Below, in pieces: positions 1 through 10,806 of a DNA stretch of 64,000 bases. The position numbers and the translations under genes are program-made. Location of the stretch: contig OX345641.1 of the NCBI GenBank assembly GCA_947044365.1, positions 1,711,460-1,775,459 of the forward strand. Reading direction: 5' to 3'. Position 1 is the first letter of the stretch. The number at the start of each line of letters is the position of its first letter. The stretch comes from Petrosia ficiformis (Eukaryota > Porifera > Demospongiae > Haplosclerida > Petrosiidae). Under the pieces are notes generated by a model. That model was not told the DNA's origin. It was given only the letters and a program-made list of their open reading frames with translations, and did not search any database.

Positions 1-1
1 T

Positions 2-259
2 AAGTTATCAGCTTCTTATTCCGGAGGTTTCAGCTTGACTAAAGAGAATTCAAAAACAATCATATATGAAGCAACATCAAATGTGAACATTCCTCGAGGT
101 GAAGCCATCACTAAATCAGCCGTCATCACACGCACTAATCTTAAAGTTCCATGGACTGCTAAAATAGTTAATAAATTAGGAACTATCTATACTATTGGTG
201 GTGTGTGGTATGGAGAGGACGCATACAATTTACGAATTGTTCAGGAAGATATGGTTTGA
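2..259 (+). CDS. 3' exon of an aerolysin/natterin-like protein (partial)
   Basis: The frame is open from the window edge to a TGA at 257-259, giving about 85 residues with no start, so this is the last exon of a gene that begins outside the window. The pattern is an alternating polar/hydrophobic beta strand stretch, a VPWTAKI strand, a turn, then GGVWYGEDAYNLRIV at the end. This resembles the closing strands of the ETX/MTX2-aerolysin fold as found in natterin-like animal proteins, a family of secreted pore-forming proteins. The match rests on recalled family patterns and a short sequence, so the family call is moderate and the biological role unknown. A poly(A) signal candidate AATAAA lies at about 485-497. 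No membrane-inserting loop or N-terminal lectin/DM9-type domain can be judged from this fragment. Confidence 0.5.
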   Translation, partial: KLSASYSGGFSLTKENSKTIIYEATSNVNIPRGEAITKSAVITRTNLKVPWTAKIVNKLGTIYTIGGVWYGEDAYNLRIVQEDMV

Positions 260-1214
260 ACTAATACTAAAGTAATTTTGTTATTTGTTTAACAAGAACA
301 AAAAAATTATTGTAGGCATTTGTTAGTAGTACTTAGATGTATGTATGTACATTATTAGTGATGTTTTAGTTTTAGTTTTAGTATAAAGATGAGTTTTATT
401 TTCTGTTTTTCTATCTATTCATTTTTGAAGTCTAGTTTAATTTTTTAAGTTCAATACAAACTTCACTGTAAACCATTTACAAGGATGACAATAAAAAAAT
501 AAAATTTTATGGTGTCTTATAAAATTAATATTAATGTTTCTTTTTCTTTTAGTTAACTAAAACAACGCTAAACAAGTATATAAAAGTGGCCAAACCACAA
601 TTCCGCAATTCCGCAATTCCACTTTTTAAAATATGTGATTCTGCTTTAGTAGATCGTTATGTTAATTTGCAAATTTACAGATTTACAGAATAATTAACTT
701 ATACTTATATTATTGCGATACAAGGTTACACATCAGGCTAGGTATAGGAATACAGAAGGGGATTCTGATGATGAGTATGCTAAGTGTGCCAATTTTTAAA
801 GCTCATTAGTTCTTCATGAAGGGTGTGGTCTCTCTGATAACGAATCCTAAAAGGTTTAGTATACCACATGTGCATAATTCTATTTTAACCTTTTATTCTC
901 TGATTTTTCATGGATGGATCGAGTCAGATGATGACATCTAGTAGTTTGGCTGTAAGTAACTAACTCTAATATTAATAATAATTATAATTATATATATAGA
1001 ATATGTGTAATGCATTTGGGAATGCTAGGCTCTGCTGTAGATCCGCCAGTGCTTTCAGGTTTAAGATAGCAGATTTTCATTGTTTTTCATGAAGAGATTT
1101 TTATTACTCCTGAATGATGAAATGTATCAAACATATGTATGTTTACCTAAAGTCTGTTCACATTCATGATGACCAGGACGTAGAGTTATAATGTTATAAT
1201 CATAGTTACGGTTG

Positions 1215-1600
1215 CGCCTATACTAGTATAGGGATCTGAATAGGTGCCTATATTGAAGATATAGGCAGAGTATCGGTATAGGCAACTGCATTGCCTATAC
1301 ATTGCCTATACAGCTTACACAATATTTTTCAGGCTTTGCAGATTATATTATTGTCAATGCAAACTGCACAAGTACAATCTGAAGATGTGTCCAACCAAGG
1401 CTGAATATGCCTGTAACTACATGTACAATGTACTTTTGGACTGAATGTATAGCACACAGACAATAGAATAATTAACACTGTACTATGTGTGAACAGTTGT
1501 AAACTAGATAAATACAAATATATATATTTTTACAATATCGGATTGGATTGGATTTGCATATAGGCAACATGGATGTATGAAATATAGGCATATAGGCAAA
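1215..1600. repeat. TATAGGCA-rich degenerate short repeats
   Basis: The words TATAGGCA and TGCCTATA recur in both orientations at 1215-1310 and again at 1555-1605, so the region can form small hairpins. It is of low complexity with no coding frame. Confidence 0.55.
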
Positions 1601-1789
1601 TTGCTACACAGGTACAAACTAATTATAGTGTATAGTTAATGTCATAGATAAGGTAGCATACATCATACATGTGGCTATTAGACACGGTATGTTGTATGTT
1701 GTACACATCGTTGCATGGAATTGTATTATTTTACATCTTTCTGAGTCTTAACTTTCCGCTGGTCTGTAGTTTGACTGCACATTCTTTTA

Positions 1790-1916
1790 TGTGCCACACC
1801 CATTAATTAACTATGTATACAACGCATACACGCGTAAGTGACACAAACATATATATATATATATATATACAAACAAACATTGAACCTGTGGGAAAGCAAT
1901 TATAGAAATGGCCATA
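1790..1916 (+). mobile_element. Solo right end of the window's hAT-like element
   Basis: The stretch from the ACACCCATTAATTAACTATG region through a TA microsatellite to GGGAAAGCAATTATAGAAATGGCC matches, with substitutions, the right end of the transposase-bearing element at 40082-41844. No transposase or left end accompanies it, so it is a truncated or solo fragment. A shorter fragment of the same terminus (ATGGCATGCAGGGCTATCCC) lies at 14468-14495. Confidence 0.65.
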
Positions 1917-2057
1917 ACAAGTACATGCGTAGTATCCCATAGTACATACATGTAGAATAATTACCACTCATACAATTTTTAATCGTGATTTAACCATGTA
2001 GTGGTTGTATGCATTTTGTATAATGATACATCATACATGTGGATATAATTATCTTAC

Positions 2058-4985
2058 TGAATCTGCTAATGTTTCTGTCACATGACTTCCAGGTTTTTTC
2101 CGAGCAGGAAATCTGATAGCTGGAGCAGAAAACACTGAATTATCTCTATCTACTAAATATATGTGACCTTTGTCTTTAATATATAATAAATATCTGAAAG
2201 AGAGAGGAGGGGAGGGGGGATGATAGAGGAACAGAGGGATTGAGGGAGAGATAAGTGAATTCATATACAATGAATAGTGATTTCAGGTAGTGATGTGCAA
2301 TACATACCGATATATCAAAATTTCCAATCAATACCGTGATACAATATTGGCTTCCATCTGTCTAATTTTATACCTAAAAGCAATTATAACAAGCTAGTGT
2401 GTATAACTTTGATTGATTTCGTTGACCATTTCTTGACAAATACAACCAAACAGGACATTTATTTACATTTTATAAGCATTTGAATCATTTTTTTAAATAT
2501 TGTGATACTATATCGTATCGTGATATTTTTGGCAGCGATACGCAATGCCATTATTTAGTTGTATCGCACATCCCTAATTTCAGTATTCTACCTGGTTCCA
2601 TCAGCTTTCCAGCTGACTCTATAGGGTCTTTCGCTAATAAAACGAATGTTTTGAACATCCATAGAAACTGGTTGTGATCCCGGAAATCCAGAACTAGGAA
2701 CAGAAGAATAGGAATGAAACCAACCCACCCATCATCCATCCATCCATCCATCCATCCAACCACCCACCCATCTTATGACCAACCCACTCATCCATCCATC
2801 CATCCATCCATCCACCCACTCATCCATCCATCTACCCACCCACCCATCCATCCACCTTACGACACAAACCCACTAATCCATCCACAGTGTTTTAGCTAGC
2901 CACACTTCAACAAAGAGGTGCTGACACAAAAATCAAAGCATATTTGTGATTTAATTGCATTCCTTTGACCACATCAAAAAGAAATGGCATCTCTCTTCCA
3001 CTCTTTAGCTAGAACCCTGCATCCACCCATCCATCCATCCATCCATCCATCCATTCATCCATCCATCCGTCCATCCATCCATCCACCCATCCATTCATCC
3101 ATCCATCCATCCACCCATCCATCCACCCATCCATCCATCCACCCATCCATTCATCCATTCATCCATTCATCCATTCATCCATTCATCCATCCATCCATCC
3201 ATCCATCCAGTGTTGTCCCTAGAGTGTGGTATCATTGCACTATGTTTTTTTTCTCTTTTTTCTGTTGCAATTGTATTAATTAAAAAGGTGGTGCTATTTC
3301 AGTGTACAAAATGGATGTAAGGCTTTATTTCAAGAGAAAGGAAAAAGATGAAGAGTGTCAGGGAAAGATGCAAAGGGAGTGGTCAGTTTGAAAAGGGTGG
3401 AGCTAATATAATCACCACTCTATTTTTTTTTTGTCTGGGGAAAAGACTGCCACCCATTCATTCATTATTTACCCATCCCAATTCAGGATTTGTTGACAAG
3501 TCTCTTGTACTTCTCTTCTCACATCACCCCTTACGATTTCAACACCATCCACTTGTACTGCAAATTGTGCATTCTGATGGGATGGATGGATGGATGAATG
3601 GATAGATAGATGGGATAGATTGATAGATGAATGGATGGGTGGATGGGATGCATTGATGGATGAGTGGGTGGATGGGGGATGATAGATAGATAGATTGATG
3701 GATGAATGGATGGGTGGATGGGTAGGTGGATGAATGGGTGGATGGATGGATGGATGGATGGATGGGTGGGTGGATGGATGGATAGATTGATGAATGGTAT
3801 GAAGATTGCCAGATACCTCATTATTTCGTTCCATTTTCCTTTTCCTGCTACTCCCTCCACCACTTTCTGGATGTTTCCTCTTCATCCCACTCTCACTTCC
3901 TCCTCCTCCTTCCTCACCTCCACTGACGACTTCCTCTTCTTCAAAACACCATTCTGGTAAAGCGGGTGCTGATAAACTTCCCAAGTGTCCATCTGAATAT
4001 CTTGCAGCAAGCTCTTCTAAGTAGTGTTGTTTATAAATACCAGGTGGTCTTGCCTATGAAGAAAGAAGAGAAGTACATGTATGAGGAAAAGAAAGAGGAG
4101 GAGGAGGAGGAGGAGAAGGAGGAGGAGAAAAAGAAAAATAAAATGAGAGGAAAATTAAAAGAATTGTAGGAAGACAATGATGAAGGAAGAATTCACAACT
4201 TACCACTGAAAATGTAGCAACAGCTGCTTCTAAACTGAAAACAAAAATCCGTATTAAATATACACAAGCACATACATGTATGTACTTATACATGTACATG
4301 TATATATTTATACATGTACATGTGTGTGTACATGACATACATCAGTGATAGTGAATTAACTCACTCCCAACATTCCTCTTCGACTAGGTATGCAGAAATT
4401 AAAAAACCAGTTCTATTAAATCCGTGTGTACAGTGAACTCCTAAGTGTGATAGAAAAATATAATAGAGGAGAATGAACCGGTAATAAACAGAGAGACAGA
4501 TAGACATATTAGTTACTGGACTAAAATTCACAAGTTTTTTGGCTTATTACAAAACATGTTTCTGGTTTTCCCTTAACAACTAAGTGAACCGCTGTCGAGT
4601 CAAATATAATTGTACAATCACTGTGTTATTATCAGGGCTACCATCGGCAGACAGACAGACAGACACGCATACACAAGATAAATACTATAGAGCCACACAG
4701 ACACATACATGTATAGACAGACACACAGACACATAGTCACACACACACACACACCTACAATTTCTCCAGGATGCTCTGCAAAAAAATGCTTACATATTGT
4801 CCTGAATGTTTGCACCTGGTCACTGGTAGGGGCTGCACCATACCTTAAAATAATGAAAAAACTTGCAATAATTATTTGAATCTGTTTGTCTATCTACCTA
4901 TATATATATATCTATCTACCTATCTGCCTATTTATCTATCTATCTATCTATTTGTCTATCTATCTATCTATCTGTTTATCTATGC

Positions 4986-5050
<65 letters not shown>

Positions 5051-5088
5051 CCTATCGATTTATCTATCTATCTATCTATCTATCTATA

Positions 5089-5147
<59 letters not shown>

Positions 5148-5183
5148 ATATCTATCTATCTATTTATCTATCTATCTATCGAT

Positions 5184-5215
<32 letters not shown>

Positions 5216-5261
5216 ATATCTATCTATCTATCTATCTATCTATCTACCTATCGATTTATCG

Positions 5262-5314
<53 letters not shown>

Positions 5315-5323
5315 CCTATCGAT

Positions 5324-5374
<51 letters not shown>

Positions 5375-5383
5375 CCTATCGAT

Positions 5384-5415
<32 letters not shown>

Positions 5416-6669
5416 ATATCTATCTACCTATCGATTTATCCAGTTGACTAGAACAGCTTTACATCTTCTTGTGCAACTTCAGTATAACACTGTTCCAGTC
5501 AACCAAATAATATAAGTATCTACTAAACCAGAGACAAGAATCTAATGAATGTTTGAACTCATAACATATATCTATTCATCTATCATTCTATATATCTATT
5601 CCTTTAATTTTCTGTTGATTCAATATCATTCTACACATCTGTTCATTAGTATTCAGCAGGGTTTCATCTAGAAAATGTGTTGAGGGAGGGGGTGGAGTGA
5701 AACTTGACTTTGAAAGACTATTCAAGGGGCGACATACAGGGTTATCGTGGTTGTGCATATTGGCAAACAAATTCCAAAGCAACACCTCCCCCCTAAACGA
5801 AACCCTACACAATATCATTAACATAATCATCCATCACCATCGATCCATTCAACCGTTAATACATTCCAAAACCCATTTCATAGTTGACACATTCGTCCAT
5901 TAATCCATATGACCATTTTCATACTCAATAACTAACGCTTACTTAGTCAGGTGTAGCCACACCCATCAATTGGAGGAGGATCGGGTCTGGTCTGGTCTGG
6001 TAACAGCAGTACGAGCAAGTTGTGGAGTGTAGCAGGAATTACTGCTACCTTAATTGGTCACAAAAATGTAATCACTTTGCAAATATCAGCTGAGAAGAAA
6101 CGAGATCAAATGTGCAAATGATTTTTGTTAGCTTCTTGGTTAAACAATGCTATAAGAGGAATAAATATTGGTGATCTTGAAGTCCAATCCTTAGACAGTT
6201 CATAATAATAATTAAATTCCATTTTACAGTAATTAAATTCTACTTCCACAACTCATTTGTACTGCTATTATCAGACTCTCCCTCCCCCAAGCAAAGGACG
6301 TGGTCACGCCAGACTACACTTCACTTACCCTTCACAAATAATCTTATGATGTCCAATACTATTATGTATTAGTTCTCTCTTATCGTAATAACGATCAGTT
6401 TTCGTCAAGTCAACTACCAGTCCCATTCGTCTCCCCATAGAGCCTATATATGCCACAAGCATAGAAGGATAGAACCGGTATGCTTCTTCAAGGTCTCGAT
6501 CATATTCTGTACTCAGAGGGGTTTTAAATGCAAGAAATTTGTCTATTGGAAATGGGAGATTGACAATGCATGAACATAGTAATTATACATACACATAACT
6601 TGACTTCCTTTTACCGGCAATAATCTTTCCCTTTCTTGGACAATGGCGCCATCTTGGAGGAACGGACAT
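2058..6669 (-). CDS. RNGTT: mRNA capping enzyme (RNA 5'-triphosphatase / guanylyltransferase), 5' nine exons
   Basis: The bifunctional nuclear enzyme removes the gamma phosphate of nascent pre-mRNA and adds the GMP cap. Exons, read on the minus strand: 6615-6669, 6329-6542, 4755-4843, 4365-4440, 4204-4234, 3817-4053, 3473-3573, 2592-2693, 2058-2193; all junctions are GT-AG and keep frame, giving 347 residues. The start [11 protein letters not shown] matches the family N terminus. The triphosphatase P-loop is [10 protein letters not shown] (exon 4), followed by LEAAVATFS and ARPPGIYK. An acidic and basic linker leads to the guanylyltransferase, with the GMP-accepting lysine in KADGTR (exon 8) and the next motif, LVDRDNSVF, in exon 9. 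Animal enzymes are close to 600 residues, so nearly half of the guanylyltransferase, including motifs IV-VI, is absent. After exon 9 (donor GTAAGA) no further exon was found down to position 1. Confidence 0.93.
2717..3212. repeat. (CCAT)n tetranucleotide arrays
   Basis: Two blocks, 2717-2882 and 3010-3212, of CATC/CCAT repeats with CCAC interruptions, in intron 7 of the capping-enzyme gene. The long [11 protein letters not shown] open frames they create are artefacts of a repeat without stops. Confidence 0.95.
3583..3795. repeat. (GGAT)n tetranucleotide array, opposite orientation to the 2.7-3.2 kb arrays
   Basis: GATG/GGAT repeats fill most of intron 6 of the capping-enzyme gene (3574-3816). 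They are the complement of the (CCAT)n blocks some 400 bp away, so the pre-mRNA could fold one intron's repeat onto the other's across exon 7. Confidence 0.95.
4868..5442. repeat. (CTAT)n microsatellite, about 575 bp
   Basis: A CTAT/TATC array with scattered variants (CTACC, CGATTT) in intron 2 of the capping-enzyme gene. It is open in two frames, giving spurious 190-210-residue translations. Confidence 0.97.
5655..5806. mobile_element. Short inverted-terminus element (AGCAGGGTTTCAT family)
   Basis: The left end AGCAGGGTTTCATCTAG is answered by an inverted right end (TAAACGAAACCCT), with G-rich then C-rich subterminal tracts. The same arrangement occurs at 51252-51570. It is non-coding and sits in an intron. 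Confidence 0.55.
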
Positions 6670-7125
6670 TTCAGTTTTCTTGACATGGCATTGGAAATAT
6701 AATCAGCCACACCCACTTTATAAAAACAAAAAGTGGGTGTGATTGATTGCTACAAATTGCATTTGAATTCTAAATTCACATCCAATCTTTAGAAAATTTA
6801 CAGAAGTTTTGTTATTCTATGATACACTCAATGCCACTGGGTATACATTGTCACTCTTCTAAGTTTGACTAGTAACAATACAGTACAGGCTACTTTAATT
6901 CCTGTACCTGTATATCATATAAAACAACACTCAATCCTATCAATAATACTGCCTAGAATAATTTTACAATAATTCGACATCCCGCTTGGTTTAGAAGGTG
7001 AGTAGGTAATGTCTCCATACCGACCATCATTGTCCAACACACTAATAGTATACATGTAATTATACATAATTATATTGACTGTGTGTAATAAAATCTTATT
7101 ATCATTGTAATACTGGTTATCATAG

Positions 7126-10100
7126 TTATTTCTTTTGTGGTGCAATAATTCCTTCAAGTTGAGCTTGCAACTGTCCGTTTGTCTTCTTCAATGCTTGTAT
7201 CTCCTCTTGAGACTTCTTTTCTTCCAACTTACGATTTTCTGCTGCAGTTTTCTCAATAGCATCACACTTGTTCTTTAACTCCAACACCTAATATTAATCA
7301 TTAACTTATTATAATCATTTATACAGATTTGGTTGCTTCTTCATAGTTATAATGAATCATGAAATAATTTTGTATTTACATATAGTATGCACAGTTTTTG
7401 AATCTTTTTGATATGTTTTGAAGTATGGGCCAAACTGGCTCAACTATGGTTAGTGTGTGCTGGGAATATATCTTGAATTAACAAAGAGTTAATGCTGTTA
7501 GTGATAATAATTAACTGTGCCATCTGGCCCACAGAGAGAACTGTGCAGTGCCAAATAAGAAGCTCTTTGGGCCAATGGTGTGCTTATCAAAAACACTGAC
7601 ATTGTGGTATGGTATCAGAATTATACTCTTCTATTATATATTTGTTATATTCCTTACCTGTTGTTCTAGATCTCTCTTTTCTTGTTGTAGATTCTCAATC
7701 TGTTCCTCCATATCTAGTTTACCTTGTTCAGCCATTAAAGACTTTCTCATACCAAATGCAACACTGAAATAAAAGAGATGAGAGATTTACAATGAACCAG
7801 CTGTGGTAATCATGAGTGAAATTCAGTTCCTTTCAAACATACATGGATGGTGGGATGTACATAGACTCTCAATTTATCAATGGTTCACAGGAAAACACTT
7901 AACAAACTTCAATCACATGCATAGTATAGTAATATTTTAACGTACGCAAGCTAGAGATATGCAATGCAGGATACACAACCCAGCCTAAGGGTGAAACTCA
8001 ATACTGAAGACGTATAGTTGTAGTGGACAATATGCACAAGAATAGTGATACTCAATGGCGGCTCACAACACAAAACTTGAAATTGGTGGAGCTAGAAAGT
8101 GACTTTCATGGTAGGAATGCTTGAAGCCAGTGCTCGATGTTGTAGCAATGACTACCTCAATTGTGTTTGGATCAATGTAGTGCTTTGCTCCATGAAACAG
8201 GAGCAGTTATGTCTAGATGTATCACATTGTCACCAAGAGTCTTCTCAAAGTCTGAAACAGTATACAAATTGTCGTAACTTTATAACTGAATGAATTTAGA
8301 AAAAAGCCTATTGATATTTTTGTTCCTTGTATAATTTGATGTTTTGCAAATATGAGCTCCAACTGTCTTAGTTAGTTTTCCAGAAATTTTGCAAACAAAC
8401 ACACAACATGATTACTATCCCTTCCATACCTATGTTCATTGTGGAGAATTTTGAACCCTCAATTAAAGTATTCTTGATAAGAAAGTTTCAGCACAAAGGT
8501 CTTCTTCGGCTAAAAAAGCCTTTGCTGAAATATTCCTGTCAAGAATACCTTTATTGTGATATATAAAGTTTAAGAATCTCCCTAATGAATACTGGAAATA
8601 TACTATGTAGAATTATAATTACCTGCTTTCATATAGAGTCTGGTAAGCTGCAATTGTCATTCTTATTTCATCTCTCACTCTGTATTGATGAAGAATAGTG
8701 ATTGACTTTTGATGTAATAATCATTATGTTAGGTACCTCAGTAACAGTGTACCCCTCTCACCACAATTTATGGTTACTTGACGAATCAATTCATCTGTGT
8801 GTGAGAAAAAGAAAGTATCATAAACAAGTGAATGAAGAGTTTACAATGAAGGATTTCATGTATGGGGAGAGTCCTAGCCCTGGGATCCCCCCTACCCCCC
8901 CCAAAAAATACATGTCACAATTTAATTATTCCTTTTGCAAGCATTATAAAATAGTAGGAAATTGCAAACAAGAAAATAACAACATTTATTGCACATTCAT
9001 CAAATTGCAAAAAATTCTCTCCTTGAAATTTTAATAATAATTTTAATTTCAGAATAATAATTGTGATCCAAAGTCAACGACTTTTTTCAATGAAATTAAA
9101 ATTTCAAATATACGATAATTAAAATAATTATTATGACTAGCAAACACCCACAGAATTTCTGCAAGCTACACCACACTTATATATTTGCTATTATTCTAGC
9201 CTCTTTATTCATTATTACCTCTTTGCAGTGACATGACATACGTTACAATATAATAGATGTATGTGTAATATATATATATATGTATGAATCAAAAATGTTT
9301 TAAAGTAAAGCTACATGTACTATATAGTATATACCCCGATGTATGTGTAATATATATATATATATGTATGAATCAAAAATGTTTTAAAGTAAAGCTACAT
9401 GTACTATATAGTATATACCCCGATGTATGTGTAATATATATATATATATGTATGAATCAAAAATGTTTTAAAGTAAAGCTACATGTACTATATACCCTAT
9501 AGCTGCACTATTTAATACATTACGTAACTTTACCTACCAAAGCATTGTGAGTATAGTTCCCTTCTGACTGGACATATACCAGTTTCCCTGGCTTGTCTCT
9601 GCTGTAGTTTAGTGTCTAATTGTTCCTAAAGTAAATGAGGATCACTAAACAAAATCCAGTGTTCCTGCCCACCATTCAGATGAATTAACCACCTCTAAGA
9701 TAACAGGCTACTGATACAGAATTAAGTACATGTATTCTATATGTAGAATACATTATAATTTAGTATGGGTGTACTTGTACAGTACATCTAGTGTTCTGCC
9801 CACACTAGTCAGGAATAAGCACCACTCAGATGAATCAATCACCTCTCAGATAATATAATACATAGGCTACTGAGACAGAATTAGGTATTTCCTGGATAAA
9901 CAACACTAAATGCAAGTTAGAATCCATGCAACCACCACTCGGAACATCCTGGGCAGAACACTGAAAATCGACAGTATTGCAAGCAAAATTTCCCCTATTG
10001 TTAGGATTTACTGATGTTTCAATAAATTGATACTGTAATCAAGCATCTGGTTCATTTGTATGTATATATGTACATGTAGTTTTGGGTAATTCAGCAATGA

Positions 10101-10587
10101 ATTAAAATCTGAAGATCCACCCCACCCATCCATACCTTCCCATTACATGTCGAGTACTTGGTATCTTATTGCCACTACATACATTCTAACAGCATGTGTT
10201 GTACCTGTAAATTAATGACATCTAATCTAGTAGCAGGTGTGCTGGAGACACACTGCCGCCATAGCTGTCCATTTTCAGTCCATTCGCGAGGAGGAAGTAT
10301 GGAATTCAAAATCTCTTCTGTTTGATCTTTCTTGTGAGGATCAACTGGGGAAAGCTTATTTTTAGGCGGTCCAGGAAGAGGTCCACCACTACCAGTAACT
10401 GCAATACTACCAGCCTGCTGTGTTGTCTTGATAGATTTTGCCTAGCACCAAAATAATGTGCAAGAATCATAGCTTTTATGTAAAAATAAAAGCGATGTTG
10501 TACCTTTGCCTTCTTGTCGGTATTCTTGCTGATAAGTAGAGGATTGTCGTGTTTGACTAAATACTCTGTTGATACTATCATACTCAT
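7126..10587 (-). CDS. DNALI1: Axonemal dynein light intermediate chain p28 (complete, 7 exons)
   Basis: A structural subunit of single-headed inner-arm dyneins in motile cilia. Exons on the minus strand: 10504-10587, 10205-10441, 9538-9625, 8737-8794, 8623-8679, 7658-7763, 7126-7287; 792 coding bases, 263 residues, close to the usual 255-280. All junctions are GT-AG and in frame. Family landmarks in order: the N-terminal SLLKY-like block (here YLVKHDNPLLISKNT), ILPPREW, EQLDTKLQQRQARETG, ICPVRRELYSQCF, RVRDEIRMTIAAYQTLYES, then a C-terminal coiled coil ending QLQAQLEGIIAP. The start is the first ATG of exon 1; a second ATG lies two codons later. An X-box-like site and a CACGTG palindrome lie just upstream. 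SMNDC1 ends only about 220 bp upstream on the same strand. The presence of a ciliary dynein gene fits an organism with flagellated cells. Confidence 0.97.
7428..7601 (-). repeat. Dispersed repeat, GGCCCA/TGGGCC family, copy 1
   Basis: In reverse complement it matches 52350-52556 and 57139-57319, and it shares its one end (CTGTGCCATCTGGCCCA through AAATAAGAAGCTCTTTGGGCC) with 62093-62194. It is non-coding and lies in DNALI1 intron 6. Confidence 0.75.
9240..9495. repeat. Tandem repeat, three copies of about 69 bp
   Basis: Three near-identical units contain TATATATATATGTATG, then ATCAAAAATGTTTTAAAG, then ACATGTACTATATAG. The unit is open in one frame only because its length is a multiple of three. 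It is in DNALI1 intron 3. Confidence 0.9.
9789..9964. mobile_element. MITE-like element, AGTGTTCTGCCCA termini, copy 1
   Basis: It opens with AGTGTTCTGCCCACACT and closes with the inverse TGGGCAGAACACT. A second copy is at 19548-19680 with the same internal words (GTCAGGAATAA, TGCAAGTTAGA). A degenerate piece precedes it at about 9655-9745. It has no coding capacity. Confidence 0.7.
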
Positions 10588-10636
10588 GATTGATCTGTAG
10601 TTAAAATGCAAGTTTTCTTGCAGCCTTCGTTGTTTG

Positions 10637-10661
10637 GTCACTATGGTTACAATCACGTGAT
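10637..10661 (-). promoter_or_regulatory. X-box-like site plus ATCACGTGAT palindrome upstream of DNALI1
   Basis: On the minus strand GTAACCATAGTGAC (10637-10650) fits the RFX X-box (GTNRCC, spacer, RGYAAC) except for one base in the second half-site. RFX factors are established regulators of ciliary genes. The adjoining ATCACGTGAT (10652-10661) is an E-box palindrome repeated upstream of two other promoters in this window. Both lie 50-75 bp from the DNALI1 ATG. Function is inferred. Confidence 0.5.
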
Positions 10662-10806
10662 CACAATTAAAATTTTGATGAGAAATAATTATTATTTGAG
10701 AAAGATGTATGCAAATTGCATAACTGTATTAAGCTACAGCAATAAGCAACTAGGTCGCTCATATACTCCTGGAGCTTTATAGTATTAATTACAATATAAA
10801 CAGATA

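Larger units (their letters stand above)
260..2057. other. Gene-free stretch with dispersed repeat pieces
   Basis: No coding exon was recognised on either strand. The missing 3' exons of the capping-enzyme gene would be expected here on the minus strand and were not found. The stretch holds an end fragment of an inverted-terminus repeat around 549-577 (AACTAAAACAACGCTA), a short-period TATAGGCA-type array and a hAT-like end, listed separately. Confidence 0.6.

Noticed and set aside
2714..3283. His-Pro-Ser-Ile repeat proteins
   Set aside because: Translations of (CCAT)n arrays inside RNGTT introns.
4876..5515. Two overlapping open frames of about 190-210 residues rich in Ile-Tyr-Leu-Ser
   Set aside because: They are translations of the (CTAT)n microsatellite in an RNGTT intron; the repeat simply lacks stops.
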